From Mercurialis annua (taxonomy: Eukaryota > Streptophyta > Magnoliopsida > Malpighiales > Euphorbiaceae): a DNA stretch of 64,000 nucleotides. A program made the translations under genes and the position numbers. A model generated the notes under the pieces. That model did not search any database and was not told the origin of the DNA. It saw only the letters and a program-made list of their open reading frames with translations. Below, one piece after another: positions 21,801-33,510 of the stretch. The stretch lies in the NCBI RefSeq assembly GCF_937616625.2, contig NC_065576.1, positions 28,083,128-28,147,127 of the forward strand, in the 5' to 3' direction. Position 1 is the stretch's first letter, and each line of letters opens with the position of its first letter.

Positions 21801-24610
21801 ATTCGAAACATTTGTAAATATTTGGCTCAAATCGCTAAAAGGTGAAACGTTTGGATTTGTTTCATAATGTTACTTCAATCGCTAAAAAGGTGAACCGTTT
21901 GGGTTTCTTTCGTAATGTTTGTCAACGTTTGACCAAAATCGCTAAAACGGTGATATGCTTGGATTTGTTTCGTAACGTTTTACACGTTTGGCTTAAATCG
22001 CTAAAATGGGGAAACTTTTGGATTTGTTTCTAACGTTTGTAAACGTTTGGCTTAAATTGCTAAAATGGGTAAACGTTTGGATTTGTTTCGTAACGTTTGT
22101 AAACGTCTGGCTTAAATTGCTAAAAAGACAAGACGTTTGGATTTGTTTCGTAACGTTTGTAAATGTTTAGCTTAAATCTCTAAAAAGGTGAAACATATGA
22201 ATTTGTTTCGTAACGTTAGTAAACATTTGGCTTAAATCTCTAAAAAGGTAAAACGTTTGAATTTGTTTTGTAACGTTTGTAAACGTTTGGCTTAAATCGC
22301 TAAAAAGGTGAAACATTTTGTTTTGTTTCGTAATGTTTGTAAACGTTTCGCTTATATTGCTAAAAAGGGGAAAAGTTTGGATTTGTTTCGTAACGTTTGT
22401 AAACGTTTGGCTTAAATTGCTAAAAAGGCGAAACGCTTGGATTTGTTTCGTAACGTTTGTAAACGTTTGGATTAAATAACTAAAAAGGTGAAATTCTTTG
22501 ATTTGTTTCAGAACGTTTGTAAACGTTGGGCTTAAATTGCTAAATAGATGAAACGCTTGGATTTATTTTGTTACGTTTCTATGCGTATGGCTTAAATTGC
22601 AAAAAAGGAAAAACGCTTGATTTTGTTTCGTAACGTTTGTAAAGGTTTGGCTTAAATTGCTAAAAATATGAAACGTTTGGATTTGTTTCTTAATGTTTTA
22701 AACTTTTTGATTAAATTCGTAACGTTTGTAAACGAAGGCTTAAATCGCTAATAAGGTGAAACATTTGGATTTGTTATGTAACATTTGTAAACGTTTGGCT
22801 TAAATCTCTAAGAAGACGAAATGTTTGGATTTGTTTCGTAATGTTTGTAAACGTTTGGCCTAAATCGCTAAAAAGGTGAAACGTTTGGATTTGTTTCGTA
22901 ACGTTTGTAAACGCTAGGCTTAAATTGCTAAAAAGGTGAAACGTTTGGATTTGTTTCGTAACGTTTGTAAACGTTTGGCTTAAATTGCTAAAAAAGGTGA
23001 AACGCTTGGCTTTGTTTCGTAATGTTTGTAAGCGTTTGGCTTAAATTGCTAGAAAGGTGAAATATTAGGATTTGTTTCATAACGTTTGTAAACATTTGGC
23101 TTCAATTGCTAAAAAGGTGAAACGTTTGGATTTGTTTTGTAACGTTTGTAAACCTTTGGCTTAAATTGTTAAAAAAGGTGAAATGCTTGGATTTGTTTCG
23201 TAACGTATGTAAACATTTGGCTTAAATTGCTAAGAAGGTGAAACATTTGGATTTTTTTCATAACCTTTGTAAATGTTTGGCTTAAATCGCTAAAAAGGTG
23301 AAACGTTTGGATTTGATTCGTAACATTTGTAAATATTTGGCTCAAATCGCTAAAAGGTGAAACGTTTGGATTTGTTTCATAATGTTACTTCAATCGCTAA
23401 AAAGGTGAACCGTTTGGGTTTCTTTCGTAATGTTTGTCAACGTTTGACCAAAATCGCTAAAACGGTGATATGCTTGGATTTGTTTCGTAACGTTTTACAC
23501 GTTTGGCTTAAATCGCTAAAATGTGGAAACTTTTGGATTTGTTTCTAACGTTTGTAAACGTTTGGCTTAAATTGCTAAAATGGGTAAACGTTTGGATTTG
23601 TTTCGTAACGTTTGTAAACGTCTGGCTTAAATTGCTAAAAAGACAAGACGTTTGGATTTGTTTCGTAACGTTTGTAAATGTTTAGCTTAAATCTCTAAAA
23701 AGGTGAAACATATGAATTTGTTTCGTAACGTTAGTAAACATTTGGCTTAAATCTCTAAAAAGGTAAAACGTTTGAATTTGTTTTGTAACGTTTGTAAACG
23801 TTTGGCTTAAATCGCTAAAAAGGTGAAACATTTTGTTTTGTTTCGTAATGTTTGTAAACGTTTCGCTTATATTGCTAAAAAGGGGAAAAGTTTGGATTTG
23901 TTTCGTAACGTTTGTAAACGTTTGGCTTAAATTGCTAAAAAGGCGAAACGCTTGGATTTGTTTCGTAACGTTTGTAAACGTTTGGATTAAATAACTAAAA
24001 AGGTGAAATTCTTTGATTTGTTTCAGAACGTTTGTAAACGTTGGGCTTAAATTGCTAAATAGATGAAACGCTTGGATTTATTTTGTTACATTTCTATGCG
24101 TATGGCTTAAATTGCAAAAAAGGAAAAACGCTTGATTTTGTTTCGTAACGTTTGTAAAGGTTTGGCTTAAATTGCTAAAAATATGAAACGTTTGGATTTG
24201 TTTCTTAATGTTTTAAACTTTTTGATTAAATTCGTAACGTTTGTAAACGAAGGCTTAAATCGCTAATAAGGTGAAACATTTGGATTTGTTATGTAACATT
24301 TGTAAACGTTTGGCTTAAATCTCTAAGAAGACGAAATGTTTGGATTTGTTTCGTAATGTTTGTAAACGTTTGGCCTAAATCGCTAAAAAGGTGAAACGTT
24401 TGGATTTGTTTCGTAACGTTTGTAAACGCTAGGCTTAAATTGCTAAAAAGGTGAAACGTTTGGATTTGTTTCGTAACGTTTGTAAACGTTTGGCTTAAAT
24501 TGCTAAAAAAGGTGAAACGCTTGGCTTTGTTTCGTAATGTTTGTAAGCGTTTGGCTTAAATTGCTAGAAAGGTGAAATATTAGGATTTGTTTCATAACGT
24601 TTGTAAACAT
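18838..24610. repeat. 1,515-bp higher-order repeat, about 3.8 copies
   Basis: Each unit is about 25-26 monomers. The scar GTTACTTCAA (AATGTTACTTC variant) lies at 18838, 20354, 21869 and 23384, with spacings of 1516, 1515 and 1515 bp. The first half of each unit matches the 1,006-bp unit. The extra 509 bp is a block with its own marks: GGATTAAATAACTAAAAAG, TGCGTATGG, TTTTTGATTAAATTCG and CGCTAGGC. The array stops near 24610, where sequence typical of other HOR families (TTTCTAAATAGGTG) begins. Copies are nearly identical. Confidence 0.94.
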
Positions 24611-25063
24611 TTGGCTTAAATTTCTAAATAGGTGAAACGCTTCGATTTATTTCGTAACGTTTCTAAACGTTTGGCTTAAATTGCTAAAAAGGTGAAACAT
24701 TTGGTTTTTTTTCGTAACGTTTGTAAACGTTTGGCTTAAATCGCTAAAAAGGTGAAACGTTTGGATTTGTTTCGTAACATTTGTAAAGGTTTTGCATAAA
24801 TCGCTAATAAGGTGACTCGTTTGATTTGTTTCGTAACGTTTTTAAACGTTTTGGCTTAAATCGCTAAAATGGGGAAACGCTTGGATTTGTTTCGTAACGT
24901 TTGTAAACGTTTAGCTTAAAATACTAAAAAGGTGAAACGCTTGGATTTGTTTCCGAACGTTTGTAATCGTTTGGCTTAAATTGCTAAAAAGGAGAAACGC
25001 TTGAATTTGTTTCGTAACGTTTGTAAACGTTTGGCTTAAATTGCTAAAAAGGTGAAACGCTTT
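24610..25063. repeat. 60-bp satellite, transition between HOR families
   Basis: Ordinary monomers linking the 1,515-bp HOR to the HOR family of about 2.3 kb. Nothing but satellite is visible. Confidence 0.9.
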
Positions 25064-28000
25064 GTTATGTTTCATAACTTGTGTAAAGGTTTGTCCTAAA
25101 TCGCTAAAAATGTGAAACGTTTGGATTTGTTTCGTTACGTTTTAAAAGTTTGGTAAATTTTCGTAGCGTTTGTAAACGTTTGGGTTAAATCACTAAAAAG
25201 GCGAAACGTTCGAATTTGATTAATAGCGTTTGTAAACGTTTTGCTTAAATTGCTAAAAAGGCGAAATGTTTGGATTTGTTTCGAAACGTTTGTAAACGTT
25301 TGGTTTAAATAGCTAAAAAGGTGAAATGTTTGGATTTGTTTCGAAACTTTGGTAAACGTTTGGCTTAAATCGCTTAAAAGGTGAAACATTTGGATTAGTT
25401 TTGTATCGTTTGTAAACGTTTGGCTTAAATTGATAAAAAGGTGGAACATTTGGATTTGTTTCGTACCGTTTGTAAATGTTTGGCTTAAATTGCTAAAAAG
25501 GTGAAACGCTTGGATTTGTTTCATAATATTTGTAAACGTTTGGCTTAAATTCCAAGAAAGGTGAAACGCTTGGATTTGTTTCATAATGTTTGTAAACGTT
25601 TGGCTTAAATTCCTAAAAAGGTGAAACGCTTGGATTTGTTTCGTAACGTTTGTAAACGTTTGGCTTCAATTGCTAAAAAGGTGAAATATTTGGATTTGTT
25701 TCATAACATTTGTAAACATTTGGCTTAAATTTCTAAATAGGTGAAACGCTTCGATTTATTTCGTAATGTTTCTAAGCGTTTGGCGTAAATTGCTAAAAAG
25801 GTGAAACGCTTTGTTTTGTTTCGTAACGTTTGTAAAGGTTTGGGCTAAATCGCTAAAAATGTGAAACATTTGGATTTGTTTCGTAACGTTTTAAACGTTT
25901 TTTTTATTTTGTAACGTTTGTAAACGTTTGGCTTAAATGGATAAAAAGCGAAAACGTTTGATTTTTGTTATGTAACGTTTGTAAACATTTGGCTTAAATC
26001 GCTAAAAAGGTGAAACGTTTGGATTGATTTCGTACGTCTGTAAACGTTTGGCTTAAATCGCTAAAAAGGTTAAACGTTTGGATTTTTTCGTAACGTTTGT
26101 AAACACTTGGCTTAAACCGCTAAAAAGGTTTCTCAACGTTTGTAAACGTTTGGCATAAATTGCTCAAAACGTGAAACGCTTGAATTTTTTTGTAACATTT
26201 GTAAACGTTTGGCTTAAATTGCTAAAAAGGTGAAACGCTTGGTTTTGTTTCGTATCGTTTAGAAACGTTTGGCTTAAATCGCTAAAAATGGCAAAACGTT
26301 TGGATTTTTTCGTAACTTTTGTAAACGTTTGGCTTGAATTGCTAAAAACGTGAAACGCTTGGATTTATTTCGTAACGTTTGTAAACGTTTGACTTAAATT
26401 GCTAAAAAGGTGAAACGCTTGGATTTGTTTCGTAACGTTTGTAAACGTTTGGCTTACATTGCTAAAAATATGAAACGTTTGGATTTGTTTCGTAGCGTTT
26501 GTAAACATTTGGCTTAAATCGCTAAACAGGTGAAACGTTTGGATTTGTTTCGTACCCTTTATAAATGTTTGGCTTAAATTGCTTAAAAGGAGAAATGTTT
26601 GGATTTGTTTCGTATTGTTTGTAAACGTTTATCTTAAATGTTTGGGTTTGTTTCGTACCGTTTGTATTTGGATTTGTTTCGTACCATATGTAAACGTTTG
26701 ACTTAAATTACTAAAAAGGTGAAAGTCTTAGATTTGTTTCAGAACGTTTGTAAACTTTTGGCTTAAATTGCTAAAAAGGTGAAACACTTGGATTTGGTTC
26801 GTAAAGTTTGTAAACGTTTGGCTTAAATTTCTAACTAGGTGAAACACTTGGATTTGTTTCGTTACGTTTGTAAACGTTTGTAAACGTTTGGCTTAAATTA
26901 CTAAAAAGGTGAAACACTTGGTTTTTGTTTCATAACGTTTGTAAACGTTTGGCTTAAATTGCTAAAAATATGAAACGTTTAGATTTGTTTCGTAACGTTT
27001 GTAAACGTTTGGCTTCAATCGCTAAAAAGGTGAAACGTTTGGCATAAATCGCTAAAACGATGAAGCGTTTGGATTTGTTTAGTAACGTTTTAAGCGTTTG
27101 TCTTAAATCGTTAAAATGGGGAAACGTTTGGATTTGTTTCGTAACATTTGTAAACGTTTGGCTTAAATCGCTAAAAAGGTGAAGCATTTGGTTTTGTTTC
27201 GTAACGTGTGTAAACGTTCGGCTTAAATCGCTAAAAAGGTGAAACAATTGAATTTGTTTCGTAACGTCTGTAAACGTTTGGCTTAAATTGCTAAAAAGGT
27301 GAAACGCTTGGATTTGTTTTGTAACGTTTGTAAACGTTTGGCTTAAATTGCTGAAAAGGTGAAACGCTTTGTTATGTTTCGTAACTTGTGTAAAGGTTTG
27401 TCCTAAATCGCTAAAAATGTGAAACGTTTGGATTTGTTTCGTTACGTTTTAAAAGTTTGGTATTGTTTCGTAGCGTTTGTAAACGTTTGGGTTAAATCAC
27501 TAAAAAGGCGAAACGTTCGGATTTGTTTCGTAGCGTTTGTAAACGTTTGGCTTAAATTTCTAAAAAGGCGAAATGTTTGGATTTGTTTCGAAAAATTTGT
27601 AAACGTTTCGTTTAAATAGCTAAAAAGGTGAAACATTTGGATTAGTTTTTTAGCGTTTGTTAACGTTTGGCTTAAATTGATAAAAAGGTGGAACATTTGG
27701 ATTTGTTTCGTACCGTTTATAAATGTTTGGCTTAAATTCCTAGAAAGGTGATACGCTTGGATTTGTTTCATAATGTTTGTAAACGTTTGGCTTAAATTCC
27801 TAAAAAGGTGAAACGCTTGGATTTGTTTTGTAACGTTTGTAAACGTTTGGCTTAAATTGCTAAAAAGGTGAAATATTTGGATTGTTTCTTAACCTTTGTA
27901 AACATTTGGCTTAAATTTCTAAATAGGTGAAACGCTTCGATTTATTTCGTAACGTTTCTAAACGTTTGGCTTAAATTGCTAAAAAGGGGAAACGCTTTGT

Positions 28001-29600
28001 TTTGTTTCGTAACGTTTGTATAGGTTTGGCCTAAATCGCTACAAATGTGAAACATTTGGATTTGTTTCGTAACGTTTTAAACGTTTCGTTTTATTTTGTA
28101 ACGTTTGTAAACGTTTGTCTTAAATGGATAAAAAGCGAAAACGTTTGATTTTTATTATGTAATGTTTGTAAACGTTTGGCTTAAATCCCTAAAATGGTGA
28201 AACGTTTGGATTGATTTTGTACGTCTGTAAACGTTTAGCTTAAACCGCTAAAGAGGTTAAACGTTTGGATTTGTTTCATAACGTTTGTAAACGCTTGGCT
28301 TAAACCGCTAAAAAGGTTTCTCAATGTTTGTAAACGTTTGGCATAAATTGCTCAAAACGTGAAACGCTTGGATTTTTTTTTAACGTTTGTAAATGTTTAG
28401 CTTAAATTGCTAAAAAGGTGAAACGCCTTGTTTTGTTTCGTAACGTTTAGAAACGTTTGGCTTAAATTGCTAAAAATGGCAAAACGTTTGGATTTTTTCG
28501 TCAAGTTTGTAAACGTTTGGCTTGAATTGCTAAAAAGGTGAAACGCTTGGATTTTTTTGGTAACGTTTGTAAACGTTTGGCTTAAATTGCTAAAAAGGTG
28601 AAAGGCTTCGATTTGTTTCGTAACGTCTGTAAACGTTTGGGTTACATTGCTAAAAATGTGAAACGTTTTGATTTGTTTCGTTGCGTTTGTAAATATTTGG
28701 CTTAAATCGCTAGAAAGGTGAAACGTTTGGATTTGTTTCGTACCATTTATAAACGTTTGGCTTAAATTGCTTAAAAGGAGAAATGTTTGGATTTGTTTCG
28801 TATCGTTTGTAAACGTTTATCTTAAATGTTTGGATTTGTTTCGTACCATTTGTATTTGGATTTGTTTCGTACCACTTGTAAACATTTGGCTTAAATTACT
28901 AAAAAGGTGAAAGTCTTAGATTTGTTTCGGAACGTTCGTAAACTTTTGGCTTAAATTTCTAAAAAGGTGAAACACTTGGATTTGGTTCGTAAAGTTTGTA
29001 AACGTTTGGCTTAAATTGCTAAAAAGGTGAAACGATTGGATATGTTTCGTTACGTTTGTAAACGTTTGGCTTAAATTGCTAAAAAGGTGAAACGCTTGGT
29101 TATTGTTTCATAACGTTTGTAAACGTTTGGCTTAAATTGCTAAAAATATGAAACGTTTAGATTTGTTTCGTAACGTTTGTAAACGTTTGGCTTCAATCGC
29201 TAAAAAGGTGAAACGTTTTGCATAAATCGCAAAAACGATGAAGCGTTTGGATTTGTTTAGTAACGTTTTAAACGTTTGTCTTAAATCGTTAAAATGGGGA
29301 AACGTTTGGATTTGTTTCGTAACATTTGTAAACGTATGGATTAAATCGCTAATACGGTAAAGCGTTTGGTTTTGTTTCGTAACGTTTGTAAACGTTTGGC
29401 TTAAATTGCAAAAAAGGTGAAACGATTGGATTTGTTTCGTAACGTTTGTAAACGTTTGGCTTAAATTGCTAAAAAGATGAAACACTTGGATTTGTTTTGT
29501 AACGTTTGTAAACGTTTGGATTAAATTGCTGAAAAGGTGAAACGCTTGGATAAATTACTAAAAAGGTGAAATGCTTGGATTAGTTTCGGAACGTTGGTAA
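25064..29600. repeat. Higher-order repeat of about 2.2-2.3 kb, two copies
   Basis: The GTTATGTTTC mark recurs at 25064 and 27371 (2,307 bp), the TTTCTCAA scar at 26129 and 28317 (2,188 bp), and the TTATCTTAAATGTTT mark near 26631 and 28819 (2,188 bp). The drop of 119 bp is about two monomers lost inside the second copy. Divergence between copies is a few percent, so this HOR looks older than the 1-1.5 kb ones. Minus-strand frames at 25135-25584 and 27442-27771 are phase-equivalent read-through. Confidence 0.88.
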
Positions 29601-32600
29601 ACGTTTGGCTTAAATTGCAAAAAAGGTGAAACGTTTGGATTTGTTTCGTAACATTTTATACGTTTGGTTTTGTCTCGTAATATTTTTAAACATTTGGCTT
29701 ATATTACTAAAATGGGTAAACGTTTGGATTTGTTTCGTAACGTTTGTAAACGTCTGACTTAAATTGCTAAAAAGACAAGACGTTTCGATTTGTTTCGTAA
29801 AGTTTATAAATGTTTGGCTTAAATCTCTAAAAAAGGTGAAACGTATGAATTTGTTTCGTAACGTTTGTAAACGTTTGGCTTAAATCTCTATAAAGGTGAA
29901 ACGTTTGAATTTTGTTTTGTAACGTTTGTAAACGTTTGGCTTAAATCGCTAAAAAGGTGAAACATTTTATTTTGTTTCGTAATGTTTGTAAATGTTTGGC
30001 TTAAATTGCTAAAAGGGGGAAAAGTTTGGATTTGTTTCGTAACCTTTGTAAACGTTTGGCTTAAATTACTAAAAAGGCGAAATGTTTGGATTTGTTTCGT
30101 AACGTTTGTAAACGTTTGGCTTAAATCGCTAAAAAGGTGAAATGTTTGGATTTGTTTCGTAACGTTTGTAAACGTTTGGCTTAAATCGCTAAAAAGGTGA
30201 AATATTTGGATTTGTTTCGTAATGTTTGTAAATGTTTGGCTTAAATTGCTAAAAAGGTGAAACGTTTGGATTTGTTTTGTAACGTTTGTAAACCTTTGGC
30301 TTAAATTGCTAAAAAGGTGAAACGCTTGGATTTGTTTCGTAACGTATGTAAAAATTTGGCTTAAATTGCTAAAAAGGTGAAGCATTTGGATTTGTTTCAT
30401 AACCTTTGTAATTGTTTGGCTTAAATCGCTAAAAAGGTGAAACGTTTGGATTTGTTTCGTAACGTTTGTAAATATTTGGCTCAAATCGCTAAAAAGGTGA
30501 AACTTTTGGATTTGTTTCATAACGTTACTTCAATCGCTAAAAAAGTGAACCGTTTGGATTTCTTTCGTAACGTTTGGCCAAAATCGCTAAAACGGTGAAA
30601 TGCTTGGATTTGTTTCGTAACGTTTTAAACGTTTGGCTTAAATCGCTAAAATAAGGAAATTTTTGGATTTGTTTCGTAACGTTTGTAAACGTTTGGCTGA
30701 AATTGCTAAAATGGTGAAATATTTGGTTTTGTTTCGTAACTTTTGTAAACGTTAGGCTTAAATTGCTAAAAAGGTAAAACGTTTGGATTTGTTTCGTAAC
30801 GTTTTATAAATGTTTGGCTTAAATTGCTAAAAAGATGAAACGCTTGGATTTGTTTCGTAACGTTTGTAAACATTTGGATTAAATAACTAAAAAGGTGAAA
30901 TTCTTTGATTGGTTTCAGAACGTTTGTAAACGTTGGGCTTAAATTGCTAAATAGATGAAACGTTTGGATTTATTTCGTAACGTTTCTATACGTTTGGCTT
31001 AAATTGCAAAAAAGGTAAAACACTTTATTTTGTTTCGTAACGTTTGTAATGGTTTGGCTTAAATTGCTAAAAATATGAAACGTTTGGATTTGTTTCGTAA
31101 TGTTTTGAAGTTTTTGTTTAAATTCGTAACGTTTGTAAACGATTGGCTTAAATCGCTAAAAAGGTGAAACATTTGGATTTGTTATGTAATGTTTATAGAC
31201 GTTTGGTTTCAATCTCTAAAAAGACAAAATGTTTGGATTTGTTTCATAACGTTTGTAAACATTTGGCTTAAATTTCTAAATAGGTGAAACGCTTCGATTT
31301 ATTTCGTAACGTTTCTAAACGTTTGGCGTAAATTGCTAAAAAGGTGAAATGCTTTGTTTTGTTTCGTAATGTTTGTAAAGGTTTGGCTTAAATCGCTAAA
31401 AATGTGAAACATTTGGATTTGTTTCGTAACGTTTTAAACGTTTTGTTTTATTTTGTAACGTTTGGCTTAAATGGATAAAAAGCGAAAACGTTTGATTTTT
31501 GTTATGTAACGTTTGTAAACGTTTGGCTTCAATCGCTAAAAAGGTGAAACGTTTGGATTGATTTCGTACATCTGTAAACGTTTGGCTTAAATCGCTGAAA
31601 AGGTTAAACGTTTAGATTTGATTCGTAACGTTTGTAAACGCTTGGCTTAAACCGCTAAAAAGGTTTCTCAACGTTTGTAAACGTTTGGCATAAATTGCTC
31701 AAAACGTGAAACGCTTGGATTTTGTTTTGTAACGTTTGTAAACGTTTGGCTTAAATTGCTAAAAAGGTGAAACACTTGGTTTTGTTTCGTAACGTTTAGA
31801 AACGTTTGGCTAAAATCGCTAAAAATGGCAAAACGTTTGGATTTTTTCGTAACTTTTGTAAACGTTCGGCTTGAATTGCTAAAAACGTGAAACGCTTGGA
31901 TTTGTTTCGTAACGTTTGTAAACGTTTGACTTAAATTGCTAAAAAGGTGAAACGCTTGGATTTGTTTCGTAACGTTTGTAAACGTTTCGCTTACATTGCT
32001 AAAAATGTGAAACGTTTGGATTTGTTTCGTAGCGTTTGTATACATTTGGCTTAAATCACTAAACAGGTGAAACGTCTGGATTTGTTTCGTACCATTTATA
32101 AATGTTTGACTTAAATTGCTTAAAAGGAGAAATGTTTGGATTTGTTTCGTATCATTTGTAAACGTTTATCTTAAATGTTTGGATTTGTTTCGTACCGTTT
32201 GTATTTGGATTTGTTTCGTACCATATGTAAACGTTTGGCTTAAATTACTAAAAAGGTGAAAGTCTTAGATTTGTTTCGGAACGTTTGTAAACTTTTGGCT
32301 TAAATTGCTAAAAAGGTGAAACACTTGGATTTGGTTCGTAAAGTTTGTAAACGTTTGGCTTAAATTTCTAACTAGGTTAAACACTTGGATTTTTTTTCGT
32401 TAGGTTTGTAAACGTTTGGCTTAAATTGCTAAAAAGGTGAAACGCTTGGTTTTTGTTTCATAACGTTTGGCCTAAATTGCTAAAAATATGAAACGTTTAG
32501 ATATGTTTCGTAACGTTTGTAAACGTTTGGCTTCAATCGCTAAAAAGGTGAAACGTTTGGCATAAATCGCTAAAACGATGAAGCGTTTGGATTTGTTTAG

Positions 32601-33510
32601 TAACGTTTTAAACGTTTGTCTTAAATCGTTAAAATGGGGAAACGTTTGGATTTGTTTCGTAACATTTGTAAACGTTTGGCTTAAATCGCTAAAAAGGTGA
32701 AGCGTTTGGTTTTGTTTCGTAACGTTAGTAAACGTTCGGCTTAAATCGCTAAAAAGGTGAAACGATTGGATTTGTTTCGTAACGGCTGTAAACGTTTGGC
32801 TTAAATTGCTAAAAAGGGGAAACGCTTGGATTTGTTTTGTAACGTTTGTAAACGTTTGGCTTAAATTGCTGAAAAGGTGAAACGCTTGGATAAATTACTA
32901 AAAAGGTGAAACGCTTGGATTAGTTTCGGAAAGTTGGTAAACGTTTGGCTTAAATTGCTAAAAAGGTGAAACGTTTGGATTTATTTCGTAACCTTTTATA
33001 CGTTTGGTTTTGTTTCGTAACATTTTTAAACATTTGACTTAAATTACTAAAATGGGTAAAAATTTGAATTTGTTTCGTAACGTTTGTAAACGTCTAGCTT
33101 AAATTGCTAAAAAGACAAGATGTTTGGATTTGTTTCGTAACGTTTGTAAATGTTTGGCTTAAATCTCTAAAAAGGTGAAACGTATGAATTTGTTTCGTAA
33201 CATTTGTAAACGTTTGGCTTAAATCTCTAAAAAGGTGAAACATTTGAATTTGTTTTGTAACGTTTGTAAACGTTTGGCTTAAATCGCTTAATAGGGGAAA
33301 CGCTTGCATTTGTTTCCGAACCTTTGTAAACGTTTGGCTTATATTGATAAAAAGGTGAAACGCTTGAATTTGTTTTCGAACCTTTGTAAACGTTTGACTT
33401 AAATTACTAAAAAGGTGAAACGCTTGCATTTGTTTCCGAACCTTTGTAAACGTTTGGCTTATATTGCTAAAAAGGTGAAACGCTTGAATTTGTTTCGTAA
33501 CGTTTGTAAA
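29600..33510. repeat. 60-bp satellite, mixed HOR segments
   Basis: Single copies of segments seen elsewhere. 29.6-30.5 kb is like 13.9-14.8 kb; the GTTACTTCAA scar is at 30524; 30.85-31.2 kb carries the GATTAAATAACTAAAAAGG block of the 1,515-bp unit; 31.39-32.77 kb is the segment copied to 45.77-47.15 kb. A 210-codon minus-strand frame at 29888-30520 is eleven 20-residue repeats and not a gene. Confidence 0.9.

Noticed and set aside
14846..23548. Family of near-identical 63-codon plus-strand frames (14846, 15852, 17864, 18811, 20327, 21842, 23357) as a conserved small gene
   Set aside because: They recur because the 1,006- and 1,515-bp HORs recur. They open only because deletion scars shift the frame past consensus stops, and the copy near 16858 is broken by a point change.
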